64,000 nucleotides of DNA, from NCBI RefSeq assembly GCF_047123815.1, contig NZ_CP138920.1, positions 620,001 through 684,000 of the forward strand, in the 5' to 3' direction. Numbering within the stretch: the stretch's first letter is position 1; each line of letters opens with the position of its first letter. This DNA is from Maricaulis sp017643475 (lineage in GTDB: Bacteria > Pseudomonadota > Alphaproteobacteria > Caulobacterales > Maricaulaceae). Of the stretch, positions 1 to 8,503 are shown piece by piece. The notes under the pieces were generated by a model. The model ran no database searches, was not told the origin of the DNA, and saw only the letters and a program-made list of their open reading frames with translations. The position numbers were made by a program, and so were the translations under genes.

Positions 1-198
1 CTTGCGCAGCTCGTACTGCTTGCAGCGGCAGGTCGTCGGGTTGAACAATTTGCAGCTGACATCGGTTTCCAGACGCAGGCCCGTATCCTCGTCTTCCAGC
101 TTGATCAGACAGCATTTTCCGCAGCCATCACAAAGAGATTCCCATTCATCACGGGTCATCTCTGATAGAGTTTTCATCTTCCAGAAAGGCAAGGACAT
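1..198 (-). CDS. ycgN: YcgN/UPF0260-like cysteine-cluster protein (3' part outside window)
   Basis: The first 66 codons read MSLPFWKMKT at the start and CDGCGKCC at residues 23-30, then CKLFNPTTCRCKQYE. This is the N-terminal signature of the YcgN/UPF0260 family of the YkgJ-like CxxCxxCC cluster proteins, whose cysteines are thought to bind a metal. The biochemical role of the family is not established. The ATG at 198 is the only start that gives the family N-terminus. The gene runs off the left edge, so only about the first 45% is visible. It is divergent from the penicillin-binding protein gene, with about 70 bases between the starts. Confidence 0.88.
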   Translation of the reverse strand, partial: MSLPFWKMKTLSEMTRDEWESLCDGCGKCCLIKLEDEDTGLRLETDVSCKLFNPTTCRCKQYELRK

Positions 199-270
199 GG
201 ATATCGCCTGAATTTGGCCCTTTTCTCGGGGCCTTAGGTCACACACACGAAATATGTGGGGACGTATAAC

Positions 271-2250
271 ATGATCATGGAGCCGTTTCGCGCGGATCAC
301 ATGATGGAAAGGCAGCGCCGCGAGCGCCGCAACCGCCTGATCGCAGGCGGGGTGACGGCATTTGTGCTGCTGTTCGGCGTCCTTTTCTCCGGCGGGCTCT
401 GGCACTGGGCCTTCCATGACCTGCCTGATGCACCGGCCTCGGCCTCCGAATTGTGGATCACCCGGCGGGAGCCGTCTGTCACCCTGCAGGACATGAACGG
501 TGACGTGCTCGCCGTGCGCGGACCGCTCTATGCGCGGGCTGTGGGCCTGGACACCCTGCCTGAACATGTGCCCCAGGCCTTCCTCGCCATCGAGGACCAG
601 CGCTTTTACGAACATGACGGGGTCGACCGTCGCGGCGTGATGCGCGCCCTGTGGCGCAACTTCCGGGCCGGACGCAGCGTCCAGGGCGGTTCGACCATCA
701 CCATGCAGCTGGTGAAGAACCTGATCCTGTCGCCGGAACGCCGCCTGCGCCGCAAGCTGCAGGAGATCCGCCTGGCCATGGCGCTGGAGCGCAATCTCAC
801 CAAGACCGAGATCCTGGAGCTTTATCTCAACCGCATCTATCTCGGCGCCCGTGCCTTTGGCGTCGAAGCTGCCAGCCAGCGCTATTTCGGCAAGTCCGCG
901 ACCGAGCTTACCCTGCAAGAAGCCGCCCTGCTGGCCGCCCTGCCCAAAGCGCCCTCGCGGCTCGACCCGACCGTCAATCTGGAAGCTGCCCAGGCCCGCG
1001 CAGCAACAGTCCTCGACGCCATGCTGGATGCCGGTTTTATCGACCAGGCGGCGCATGATGACGCGATCGCCAATCCGGCGGTTCCGGTCGAGCCTGATGT
1101 CGATCCGCAGGCCGGTGTGACCTGGGGGCATGTGTTTGACTATGCCGTGGTGGAAGCGGAGCGACTTTTAGGGCCGGAAAACATTCCCGACCTGGTCATC
1201 CGCACGACCATTGATCCGGACCTGACCCTGGCGGCCCACCGGGCTGCAGACGGCGTGCTGGGCAATGATGGTTCAGGTCAGGGCGCCAGCGAGGCGGCCA
1301 TCGTATTGCTTGCCCAGGACGGGGCGATCCGCGCCTTTCATGGTGGCCGCGACTATCTGGACAGCCAGTTCAACCGCGCCCTCCAGGCCCAGCGCCAGCC
1401 GGGCTCGGCCTTCAAGCCCATCGTCTTTATCGCCGCGCTGGAAGCGGGATATGCCCCCTCCACCGCAGTGTGGGACGAACCGGTCGATCTGGAAGGCTGG
1501 ACGCCACAGAATTTCTCCGGAAACTATCGCGGCCTGGTCACCCTGCAGGAAGCGCTCAAACGCTCCATCAACACGGTCGCCGCCCAGATCGGCGACGAGC
1601 TGGGAATCGAGCGTATCGTCGAAGTCGGCCATCGCCTGGGCATCCGCTCCAACCTGCCCGCCCTGCCCTCGATCGCGCTGGGTGCAGCAGAAGCCAATCT
1701 GCTGGAACTGACCGCGGCCTATTCCGTGTTCCCGCGCAATGGCCAACGCTTCGATCCGTACTTCGTGACCTCGATCTCCAATTCCCGCGGCGACGTCTTG
1801 TACGAACACACCGAGCGTGAAGGCGAACAGGTCGTCACCCGCGATGTCGCCCAGCACATGTCGACCATGTTGCAGGATGTGGTGCTGACCGGGACCGGCC
1901 GCCGCGCGGCCCTGCCGGACCGTTCCGTGGGCGGCAAGACCGGCACCAGCCAGTCCTTCCGCGATGCCTGGTTTATCGGTTTCACCGAGGATTACACGGC
2001 CGGTGTCTGGGTCGGCAATGATGACGACAGCCCGATGCAGAATGTCACCGGTGGCGGCCTGCCGGCCCAGATCTGGCAGGCCTTCATGACGGATGTGCAC
2101 GCGAACCTTCCGCCACGCGATCTCAGCGCTTCTGCACCGCGTACACGCTCGGAACGGGAAGAGCGCCTGGCGGCCTTCTATTCCGAGCTGTCAGGGGCTT
2201 TCGAGGCGTTGCTGGAACCCTCCTCCGAGGACGCGTCCAACGAGCGCTGA
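271..2250 (+). CDS. class A penicillin-binding protein (PBP1-type transglycosylase/transpeptidase)
   Basis: A bifunctional peptidoglycan synthase acting at the outer face of the inner membrane. One membrane anchor lies near residues 24-45 (RRNRL then a hydrophobic stretch). The GT51 transglycosylase domain shows EDQRFYEHDGVD (catalytic Glu about 108), GGSTITMQLVKN, RKLQEI and YLNRIYLG. The transpeptidase domain shows SAFK (acylated Ser about 379), SIN (about 432) and KTGT (about 556). At 659 residues it is shorter than E. coli PBP1A and lacks the long inserts. ATG 271 is chosen because GGGGA lies 8 bases upstream; an in-frame GTG at 256 would add five residues. The last 73 bases overlap the convergent ion channel gene. 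Which PBP1 subclass it belongs to cannot be fixed by eye. Confidence 0.95.
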   Translation: MIMEPFRADHMMERQRRERRNRLIAGGVTAFVLLFGVLFSGGLWHWAFHDLPDAPASASELWITRREPSVTLQDMNGDVLAVRGPLYARAVGLDTLPEHVPQAFLAIEDQRFYEHDGVDRRGVMRALWRNFRAGRSVQGGSTITMQLVKNLILSPERRLRRKLQEIRLAMALERNLTKTEILELYLNRIYLGARAFGVEAASQRYFGKSATELTLQEAALLAALPKAPSRLDPTVNLEAAQARAATVLDAMLDAGFIDQAAHDDAIANPAVPVEPDVDPQAGVTWGHVFDYAVVEAERLLGPENIPDLVIRTTIDPDLTLAAHRAADGVLGNDGSGQGASEAAIVLLAQDGAIRAFHGGRDYLDSQFNRALQAQRQPGSAFKPIVFIAALEAGYAPSTAVWDEPVDLEGWTPQNFSGNYRGLVTLQEALKRSINTVAAQIGDELGIERIVEVGHRLGIRSNLPALPSIALGAAEANLLELTAAYSVFPRNGQRFDPYFVTSISNSRGDVLYEHTEREGEQVVTRDVAQHMSTMLQDVVLTGTGRRAALPDRSVGGKTGTSQSFRDAWFIGFTEDYTAGVWVGNDDDSPMQNVTGGGLPAQIWQAFMTDVHANLPPRDLSASAPRTRSEREERLAAFYSELSGAFEALLEPSSEDASNER

Positions 2251-3077
2251 AGCATGCCGCCCAGCTGGCGGATTTCCGCCCGCAATTCCGAGATCTCGCG
2301 ATGCAGTTCAGCCCGGTCAGCCTGGGCTTCCTCGTCGCGCGCATCCTCATCGTCGAAATGCTTGGCCTGCAGGCTGTCCACGATAATGGCGATGAACAGG
2401 TTGAGGACGGCGAAACTGGTCAGGACGATGAAAATCAGGAAAAACGACCAGGCCCAGGGATGGTGTTCACGCACCGGGTTCTGAACCTCGGTCGCCCAGC
2501 CTTCCAGCGTCATCACCTGGAACAGGGTGATCGCGCTTTCGCCCAGCGTTCCGAACAATTCCGGATTGCTTTCGGCAAAGAGCTTCGCCGCCATGACCGA
2601 GGAGACATAGAAGATCAGCGCCAGCACGGCGATGACCGAGCTCATGCCCGGGATCGCCCGCAACAGGGCTTCCACGACCTTGCGCATTTCCGGCATCACC
2701 GAGAACAGGCGGAAGGCCCGCAGGATGCGCAGCGACCGCAGGACCGCAAAACCGCCGGCATCCGGCATGATGGAAACACCGATCACGATCAGGTCGAACC
2801 AGTTCCAGCCCGACATGAAGAAGCGATGGCGATAGGCAATCAGCTTGAGAAAGATCTCGAACACAAACACCGAGACCACGATGCGATCAACGATCGGCAG
2901 AACCGTGGTGAACCAGAGCCCCTCATAGGGGTAAGTCTCCAGCCCCAGCGTGATCGCATTCAGGACGATCAGTCCGAGAATGAAATTCCTGAAGCCCGCG
3001 CTTTCGATAAACGCGATCAGCCGATTGGTAAAACTGTCCTGAGTGCGCTGCATGTCTGCCCCCCGCTTGCGCGCCAT
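2178..3077 (-). CDS. bacterial voltage-gated cation channel (NavBac/NaChBac family)
   Basis: A 299-residue single-repeat six-helix ion channel that should assemble as a tetramer. S1-S3 span roughly 30-105. S4 carries four arginines at three-residue spacing (R114, R117, R120, R123). The pore loop TLEGWATE (190-197) follows S5 and precedes S6 (about 208-235). The acidic C-terminus (240-280, DDEDARDEEAQADRAEL) looks like the neck and coiled coil of NavBac tetramers. The selectivity motif has Gly where NaChBac has Ser (TLESWAS), so ion preference should not be assumed to be Na+. A second start at 3053 (MQRTQ, preceded by a G-run) is also plausible. It is convergent with the penicillin-binding protein gene and overlaps its 3' end by 73 bases. 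Confidence 0.9.
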   Translation of the reverse strand: MARKRGADMQRTQDSFTNRLIAFIESAGFRNFILGLIVLNAITLGLETYPYEGLWFTTVLPIVDRIVVSVFVFEIFLKLIAYRHRFFMSGWNWFDLIVIGVSIMPDAGGFAVLRSLRILRAFRLFSVMPEMRKVVEALLRAIPGMSSVIAVLALIFYVSSVMAAKLFAESNPELFGTLGESAITLFQVMTLEGWATEVQNPVREHHPWAWSFFLIFIVLTSFAVLNLFIAIIVDSLQAKHFDDEDARDEEAQADRAELHREISELRAEIRQLGGMLQRSLDASSEEGSSNASKAPDSSE

Positions 3078-3144
3078 CCCCTATCGCCGGAATTGTACAA
3101 ATTCAACGGTGATTTGAAGGAATTATTAGCGCACTGGGACAAGA

Positions 3145-3534
3145 ATGCGGCAAATGAGGATTTTCCTGACGCTTTTTCTTGTTTTCACACAGATTTCCGC
3201 GCCGCTTGCAGCGCAGGATGTGATGGAGGGCTATGAGCGTACAGGATCGATCTACGAACGACTGGATATTGCCACCCAGCCCGCCGACCGCTGCGCCGCC
3301 CTGTGTGATGGCGACATGGCCTGCCAGTCCTGGGTCTGGGCCCGTCCGGGCCTGTATGGCGACAACGCCCAGTGCGCCCTTCTGTCCTCCCCTCCGACAC
3401 CGCGCCTGGCGCCGGGCCGTGTCACCGGTCTCAGCCAGGTTCTGCGTGAACGTATCGAGGCGGCCTATGAACGCCCGCTAACAGAGCGCGAGATCGAGGC
3501 CCTGCGTGCGGTTGATGACGGCCCGCAGCGCTGA
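3145..3534 (+). CDS. small secreted PAN/Apple-like protein
   Basis: 129 residues with a signal peptide (hydrophobic IFLTLFLVFTQISAPLAAQ, cleavage probably after AQ near residue 24). The mature part has CAALCDGDMACQSWVWARPG followed by a fourth cysteine (QCALL). This resembles the four-cysteine PAN_4/Apple fold, a protein- or carbohydrate-binding module. The ligand is unknown. The C-terminal 35 residues are Arg/Glu rich. It is divergent from the ion channel, with 67 bases between starts. The assignment rests on the cysteine and tryptophan pattern alone. Confidence 0.7.
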   Translation: MRQMRIFLTLFLVFTQISAPLAAQDVMEGYERTGSIYERLDIATQPADRCAALCDGDMACQSWVWARPGLYGDNAQCALLSSPPTPRLAPGRVTGLSQVLRERIEAAYERPLTEREIEALRAVDDGPQR

Positions 3535-3625
3535 ACAGCGATTGTGCGCAATTTGAACGATCGCCCGTACGGTTTTTTTACGGGTCTGTTGGAGAGTGCC
3601 AAGGACTGGTGTCGAGGAGTGACCA

Positions 3626-4708
3626 ATGGCGGTCGTCAGCAAGTTGAACAATCTGGTCGATCTTGCCCGGGAGAAATCGTCCGAACGACGACGCACCCTG
3701 CTGCGCGAAGTGACTGACCTGTTCTTCGACGAACCACCCGGCCGCGACACCGAAGTTTCCAAACAGTTTGACGACGTCCTCTCCGCCCTGGCTGAACAGA
3801 CGGCCCAGGAAGCGCGGGCGGAATTGTCCGAGCGTTTCTCCGATTCCCCGCTGGCGCCGAGAGGCCTGGTGTTGAAACTGGCCCAGGATGCCATCGAGGT
3901 CGCCGCCCCCATCCTGGCCAAGTCGACCGTGCTGGAGGAAAAGGACCTGCTGTCCATCGCGGAGACCGGGGAACAGACCCACCTGAAAGCCATCTCCCAG
4001 CGGGAGACGGTTTCCGAGCGGATTTCCGACACGATTGTCCGCCGCGGTGATGATCACACGGTCGCAAGCCTGGTCCGCAATGAAGGCGCCAAGATTTCGC
4101 ACCAGACCTTCGAGGCCGTCTCGGAACGTGCTGAAAATTCGGCGGTTCTGCAGGAACCCCTGGTCGAGCGCTCCGATACACCAAACGATATCCTTGCCGA
4201 TCTGATGCTGACGGTGGAAAATCGCCTGCGCGATCGCATTGTTGAACGCTTTGACGAGGTTGACCCGTCAGTGCTGGAACAGGCCATGGAAGCGTCTCGC
4301 CAGCGCCTCGCTGCGCGTCTTGAAGAAGATCGGGAGATCGAGGAAGCGCGCAAATACATCCGCTCGCAACAGGTCCGCCGCCAGCTGAACGGAAGCCTGC
4401 TCGCCCGGCTTTTGCGCGAGCGCGAATTCATGCGTTTCCATGTCGGGTTTTCCGAGATGACCGGCGTCGACCTGGTGGCGGCCCGCCGGGCCATAGAACA
4501 GGATTGCATCGATCCGCTGGCCCTGATCTGCAAGGCTGCCGGTTTCGACAAGGCGCTGTTTGTCACCCTGGCTGTCCTGCGAAGCGCCGCCAATGCCGAA
4601 GCCTTCAACGACGCCAAGGAACTCGGCCGCCTCTACGACAAGATCACGCTGGAAGACAGCGAACGCGCCATGCGCTTCTGGCGCATGCGCCGCGACGTGG
4701 CGGCCTAG
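3626..4708 (+). CDS. DUF2336 domain-containing protein
   Basis: 360 residues, no signal peptide, helical and highly charged throughout. The N-terminal LVDLAREKSSERRRTLLREVTDLF pattern, repeated helical segments and the C-terminal MRFWRMRRD-type end match DUF2336, an alphaproteobacterial family of helical-repeat proteins without an assigned biochemical function. A second, diverged member lies at 29512-30600; the two share the order CKAAGFDKALF...AMRFWRMR versus CKATGLKWPSF...VLRYWNLS at the C-terminus. It starts with ATG after GAGTGACC and stands alone between the PAN-like gene and a repeat-bearing intergenic region. Confidence 0.85.
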   Translation: MAVVSKLNNLVDLAREKSSERRRTLLREVTDLFFDEPPGRDTEVSKQFDDVLSALAEQTAQEARAELSERFSDSPLAPRGLVLKLAQDAIEVAAPILAKSTVLEEKDLLSIAETGEQTHLKAISQRETVSERISDTIVRRGDDHTVASLVRNEGAKISHQTFEAVSERAENSAVLQEPLVERSDTPNDILADLMLTVENRLRDRIVERFDEVDPSVLEQAMEASRQRLAARLEEDREIEEARKYIRSQQVRRQLNGSLLARLLREREFMRFHVGFSEMTGVDLVAARRAIEQDCIDPLALICKAAGFDKALFVTLAVLRSAANAEAFNDAKELGRLYDKITLEDSERAMRFWRMRRDVAA

Positions 4709-4742
4709 GGCCAAGGCACTTCGACAAACAAGTTTCCCATGT

Positions 4743-4916
4743 CCTCGCCCTCGATGGGCGAGGTGGATCCGCCGGAGCGTTAGCGCAGGTGGAGACGGAG
4801 TGGGTGCGCGCCGCAGGCGCAAGCAAAGACTCTTCCCGGCCCTCCGGGCCGCACCCTATCCCCCTCCTTCGCTAAAGCTTCGGAGGGACCTTTCCCATCA
4901 AGGGAAAGGAGGGACA
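4743..4916 (+). repeat. dispersed intergenic repeat, family 1, copy A
   Basis: The core at 4838-4910 reads as a GGCCC-rich palindrome, then GCACCCTATCCCCCTCCTTC, GCTAAAGCTTCGGAGGGACC and TTTCCCATCAAGGGAAAGG. Near-identical cores occur at 7232-7305 (inverted) and 13714-13785. The 5' flank (GGGTGCGCGCCGCAGGCGC) is also related between copies. The core contains complementary arms (CCCTCCTTCG with CGGAGGG; TTTCCC with GGGAAA) able to form hairpins. It lies just downstream of the DUF2336 gene. Confidence 0.8.
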
Positions 4917-4935
4917 AAACGGCGCCCAGATCAAT

Positions 4936-4967
4936 GTCATCCCGACGCAATGATGGGCCGGGATGAC
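4936..4967. repeat. short palindromic repeat, GTCATCCC family
   Basis: Arms GTCATCCCG (4936-4944) and CGGGATGAC (4959-4967) are perfect inverted copies around a 14-base spacer. The same terminal arms bound larger elements at 30748-30842 and 60530-60650. It sits between family-1 copy A and the stop codon of the S9 peptidase. Confidence 0.7.
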
Positions 4968-4987
4968 AAAAACTCAGAGGAAAACGA

Positions 4988-7030
4988 CTACTCTTCCGCC
5001 TCCTCATCGCCCGGATAGCGATCGAACCATTCCTGCAGGTAAAGCTGGGTCCGCAGCATGTTGGAGGGCACGCTGGACGTGCCGTGATATTCCCGGTTCA
5101 TCGAAATCAGCATGGACGGAACACCGCGGCGGACGAGGTTGGCATAGACTTCCTCGGCCTGGGCCAGCGGGGTACGCAAATCCTCGGCGCCGGTCATGTA
5201 GAGCGTCGGGGTCGTGATGCGATGCGCGTGCATGACGGGTGAGTGTTCCAGCCACTCGGTCGGATCTTCCCAATAGTTCGGGCGGAAACGATCAAAACTC
5301 CATGCCCCGATATCGGCCTGTCCGGTAAAGCTGATCCAGTTGGACACCGTGCACAGGGACGCCGCAGCCGCGAAACGGTCGGTATGGGCCACCAGCCAGG
5401 TGGTCAGGACACCGCCGCCGGAACAGCCGGTGACATAGAGGCGTTCCTCGTCGACCAGTCCGCGCTCGACCAGGTGATCAACACCACCCAGGAGGTCTTC
5501 CAGATCAGCCCTTCCGGGATAGGCATTGTCGATGGCATTGGCGAACGCCGGCGTATAGCCGGTCGACCCCCGAGGGTTGGTGAACAGGACGATATAGCCC
5601 CGCGCCGCCCACTCCTGGAAACGGAAGTTGAAATTCACCCCGTACATGGCGTGCGGTCCGCCATGGATATGCATTACCATCGGATAGGTCTGTGAAGGAT
5701 CATAATCCGGCGGATAGATCACCCAGCCCTGGACCGGCGTCCCGTCGGCCGAGCTGTAATTGATCTCCTCGATCTCTCCCAGCGTGACCCCGTCGAGAAT
5801 ATCGCCATTGAGATCCGTCAGGATATCGATCTCGCCATTGCGGCCGACCAGGCCGACATTGCGGGTCACATCGGGGGAACTGATCGTTCCTGCAGCACGT
5901 CCATTGCGGCTCATGGATGACAGGCCGAACCGGTGCATGCCCTCGGTCAACACCCGAGTACCACCACCCGTGTCCGTAAAGTTGAGCTCAGTGGAACCAC
6001 GGTAATTCATCGAGTAGTAGACGCCGCGACTATTGCCGGCCCAGATCGGTTGGCCAGCTCCGTCAGGCAGGTCCTCGCGGATCGCCGTGCCGCCGGAACC
6101 ATCGATATTCATCATCATCAGATGGGTTGCGGGATAGTTCACATTGTCTTCCGGAAAGCCGGAATAGACGATACGTCGCCCGTCGGGGGAAACCGACGGA
6201 TTGCCCCAGAAACCGGTGCCAGAGGTCAGCGTGGTGATCTCGCGGCTGGCCACATCAATGATGTGAACATCAGACCGGCGACTGTCACCGGTTGGCGAGG
6301 GCTCTCGATTGCCGTCAAAGACGATGCTGCGGCTGTCAGGCGTCCAGGCGAAACTGCCCGAGCCGACACCGGACATGCGCATGGTCGCATCCCATTCCCC
6401 CTCGGTCAGCTGGCGCTCGGAGCCGCCGTCAGAGGGAATGACAAAGAGATGGTCGTAACCGGTCTTCAGCCCCTGCCGGTCGATGCGGTAATTCAGGTCA
6501 TCGGTGACCATCGGGTCAGCGGTCCAGTTGGCGCCGCTCGGGCGTCCCGGCAGCGAGATCGACATGGCCGGCCCCATCGGAACCTCGCCGAGGAAAGCGA
6601 TACGCTGGCCGTCCGGCGACCATTCAATGGCCTTGATGCGGTACTCGGAATGACTGACCTGGCTTTCCGCGCCTTCGGCATCCATCCAGCGGGTAAAGAT
6701 CTGCGGCTTGCCATCAACCCCGCGCATGAAGGCGATCCGCCGCCCGTCCGGTGACCAGGTCACACCACCGCCATTGGTCAGGAAACGATGCCGGTCGCCA
6801 TCCGCCTCCATGATCCACAGCTCGCTGGTAAAACCGTCATTAACCGGATCCACCCGGCGGCGCGTATAGATGATGGTATTGCCGTCCGGAGAAATCTGCG
6901 GCGACCCGGCCTGTTCCCACTCCAGATACTGTTCGAGCTGGAGCGTTTCGACTCCGCCCTCCTCCTGCGCCGCCACAGGATGAGATGTCAGACACACAGC
7001 GGCCAGACCGGCCATCAGAAACTTACGCAT
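4988..7030 (-). CDS. secreted S9 family peptidase (dipeptidyl/acylaminoacyl peptidase type)
   Basis: 680 residues with a signal peptide (MRKFLMAGLAAVCLTSHPVAAQ). Residues 30-400 form a WD40-like beta-propeller with repeated SPDG motifs (about 47, 93, 138, 281). The C-terminal alpha/beta hydrolase domain has HGGPH (456-460), the nucleophile in GCSGGG (Ser537), Asp617 in GAEDLRTP and His649 in EYHG, a full catalytic triad. It is predicted to trim peptides in the periplasm. The reading frame extends upstream to 7198, but ATG 7030 has GGGGAGGG just upstream and gives a clean signal peptide, so the extra 56 residues are rejected. Confidence 0.93.
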   Translation of the reverse strand: MRKFLMAGLAAVCLTSHPVAAQEEGGVETLQLEQYLEWEQAGSPQISPDGNTIIYTRRRVDPVNDGFTSELWIMEADGDRHRFLTNGGGVTWSPDGRRIAFMRGVDGKPQIFTRWMDAEGAESQVSHSEYRIKAIEWSPDGQRIAFLGEVPMGPAMSISLPGRPSGANWTADPMVTDDLNYRIDRQGLKTGYDHLFVIPSDGGSERQLTEGEWDATMRMSGVGSGSFAWTPDSRSIVFDGNREPSPTGDSRRSDVHIIDVASREITTLTSGTGFWGNPSVSPDGRRIVYSGFPEDNVNYPATHLMMMNIDGSGGTAIREDLPDGAGQPIWAGNSRGVYYSMNYRGSTELNFTDTGGGTRVLTEGMHRFGLSSMSRNGRAAGTISSPDVTRNVGLVGRNGEIDILTDLNGDILDGVTLGEIEEINYSSADGTPVQGWVIYPPDYDPSQTYPMVMHIHGGPHAMYGVNFNFRFQEWAARGYIVLFTNPRGSTGYTPAFANAIDNAYPGRADLEDLLGGVDHLVERGLVDEERLYVTGCSGGGVLTTWLVAHTDRFAAAASLCTVSNWISFTGQADIGAWSFDRFRPNYWEDPTEWLEHSPVMHAHRITTPTLYMTGAEDLRTPLAQAEEVYANLVRRGVPSMLISMNREYHGTSSVPSNMLRTQLYLQEWFDRYPGDEEAEE

Positions 7031-7140
7031 ATTGCCCTCCCCAAGGTGTTGCCCGCACGGTTTCACGCTATGCGGATTCAAAGGGAGACTAGTTCGCGTG
7101 TGAGGGGGTGTCCAATCGGGTGCGTGGTTGTGTTGAATGG

Positions 7141-7310
7141 CACCTTCGGTGCGCACCCACTCCACCATTGCTGCGCAATGGTCCCCCTCGCCCATCAAGG
7201 GCGAGGATGGCTGTGTCGCCGCCTTTGCTTCATCCTTTCCCTTGACGGGAAAGGTCCCTCCGTAGCTTTAGCGAAGGAGGGGGATAGGGTGCGACCCGAA
7301 GGGCCAGCAG
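7141..7310 (-). repeat. dispersed intergenic repeat, family 1, copy B (inverted)
   Basis: The reverse complement of 7232-7305 matches the core of copy A (4838-4910) almost base for base, including GCACCCTATCCCCCTCCTTC, GCTAAAGCT and GGAGGGACCTTTCCC. The flank at 7141-7200 carries the related GTGCGCACCCACTCC and GCCCATCAAGGGC blocks. With about 300 bases between the two neighbouring genes, this repeat fills most of the gap between the S9 peptidase start and the MscS stop. Confidence 0.8.
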
Positions 7311-7336
7311 AAAGTCCGTCCTCAAAGCGCGATAAA

Positions 7337-8503
7337 CTACTCCGGCTTTGCCCCGGGCGGATTGAATACCTCTGCGCCCTGTTCCAGGTAGACACTGGTC
7401 GACGGGAAGGCGAAATCGGTGCCGGCGGCTTCGACGATTTCCTTGATCTTGAAAGCGAGATCTTCCTTGAGACGCAGCCATTCACCCCAGTTCGTCGTCT
7501 TGGTGAAGCAATACAGCATGAAGTCGATCGAGCTGTCGGAGAATTTGTCCACGCGCATGAAGGTCGAGACTTCCGGCGGGTGGGCGTATTCGGGATGGGT
7601 GAGGACATAGTCCAGCACCTGGTCGCGGATCTGCTGCAGCTGTTCGACGGTGGCATCGTAACGCACACCGATGATCCAGTAGGTCCGGCGGTGCGTCATG
7701 CGGGAGAAGTTGATGACGGCATTGTCGGCCAATTTCGCATTGGGCACATAGACCGGCCCCTTGTCGAAGCGGCGCACCAGGGTGGAGCGGAAATTAACTT
7801 CCTCCACAGTGCCCTCGACCACACCATCCACCTTGATCCAGTCCCCCGGCAGGAAACGCTTCTCGGTCAGGATCAGGAGGCCGGCGATCAGGTTCTTGAA
7901 CAGGTCCTGGGCGCCCAGGCCCACGGCTACGCCGAATAGGCCGAGGCCGGCGATGATCGGGCCGACAGAGATACCCCACAGCTCCAGGATGGCGGCGACA
8001 CCAACGATGATGAAGATGATCTTCAGCGCCTTGTTCAGCCAGTCCAGCATCAGCGGCGTCAGCGTATTCTGCAGGCCCTTGAACAGGTGCATGACCGGAT
8101 CGACCGCATTGTGCAGCGCCCAGAAGATGGCGATCGTGATCAGCGTGCGAATGATGTTTTCGCCGTCACCGATGAAGAGGGAATTGTCAGCCGCGCCCGC
8201 CTGCAGCGTGTTGAGCGCAAAGAAGAGCGCGATGATCACCGGCACCAGTTTCAGCGGTCCGGCCAGGGCATCCACAACGGCATCATCCAGCAAGGTCTCG
8301 GTTTTCTTTGCTAGGCGGCGCAAGGAGGCAATGATCCAGCTGGCAATCGCCGAGCGCAGGCTCAGTCCCAGCAGCAGGATCAGCACAGCGGAAATGCCAT
8401 GCCCGACACTCACGCCCAGGAAAGAAGTGTTCCAGACCTCAACCGTAATGACCCAGAGCTGTTCCAGATCGCTCATGACTTCCGACTGCGAGGACGTTCG
8501 CAT
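7337..8503 (-). CDS. MscS-family mechanosensitive channel
   Basis: 388 residues. Several membrane helices occupy about 20-175. The pore-lining helix and MscS beta domain are recognised in GPIIAGLGLFGVAVGLGAQD, LIAGLLILTEKRFLPGDWIK and VEEVNFRSTLVRRFD. A cytoplasmic alpha/beta domain follows to the C-terminus. The usual role is release of small solutes upon hypo-osmotic shock; the gene is longer than E. coli MscS (286), consistent with two or more extra N-terminal helices. Its ATG overlaps the stop of prfC by one base (TGATG), so translation is probably coupled. An internal ATG at 8476 is possible. Confidence 0.92.
   Translation of the reverse strand: MRTSSQSEVMSDLEQLWVITVEVWNTSFLGVSVGHGISAVLILLLGLSLRSAIASWIIASLRRLAKKTETLLDDAVVDALAGPLKLVPVIIALFFALNTLQAGAADNSLFIGDGENIIRTLITIAIFWALHNAVDPVMHLFKGLQNTLTPLMLDWLNKALKIIFIIVGVAAILELWGISVGPIIAGLGLFGVAVGLGAQDLFKNLIAGLLILTEKRFLPGDWIKVDGVVEGTVEEVNFRSTLVRRFDKGPVYVPNAKLADNAVINFSRMTHRRTYWIIGVRYDATVEQLQQIRDQVLDYVLTHPEYAHPPEVSTFMRVDKFSDSSIDFMLYCFTKTTNWGEWLRLKEDLAFKIKEIVEAAGTDFAFPSTSVYLEQGAEVFNPPGAKPE

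Noticed and set aside
2..211. 69-codon plus-strand frame at the left edge
   Set aside because: Antisense to the YcgN-like gene, which has the family CxxCxxCC signature on the other strand.
3556..3585. Terminator after the PAN-like gene (CCGTACGG followed by T7)
   Set aside because: The palindrome has no loop and cannot form a normal hairpin; it may also be part of the DUF2336 promoter.
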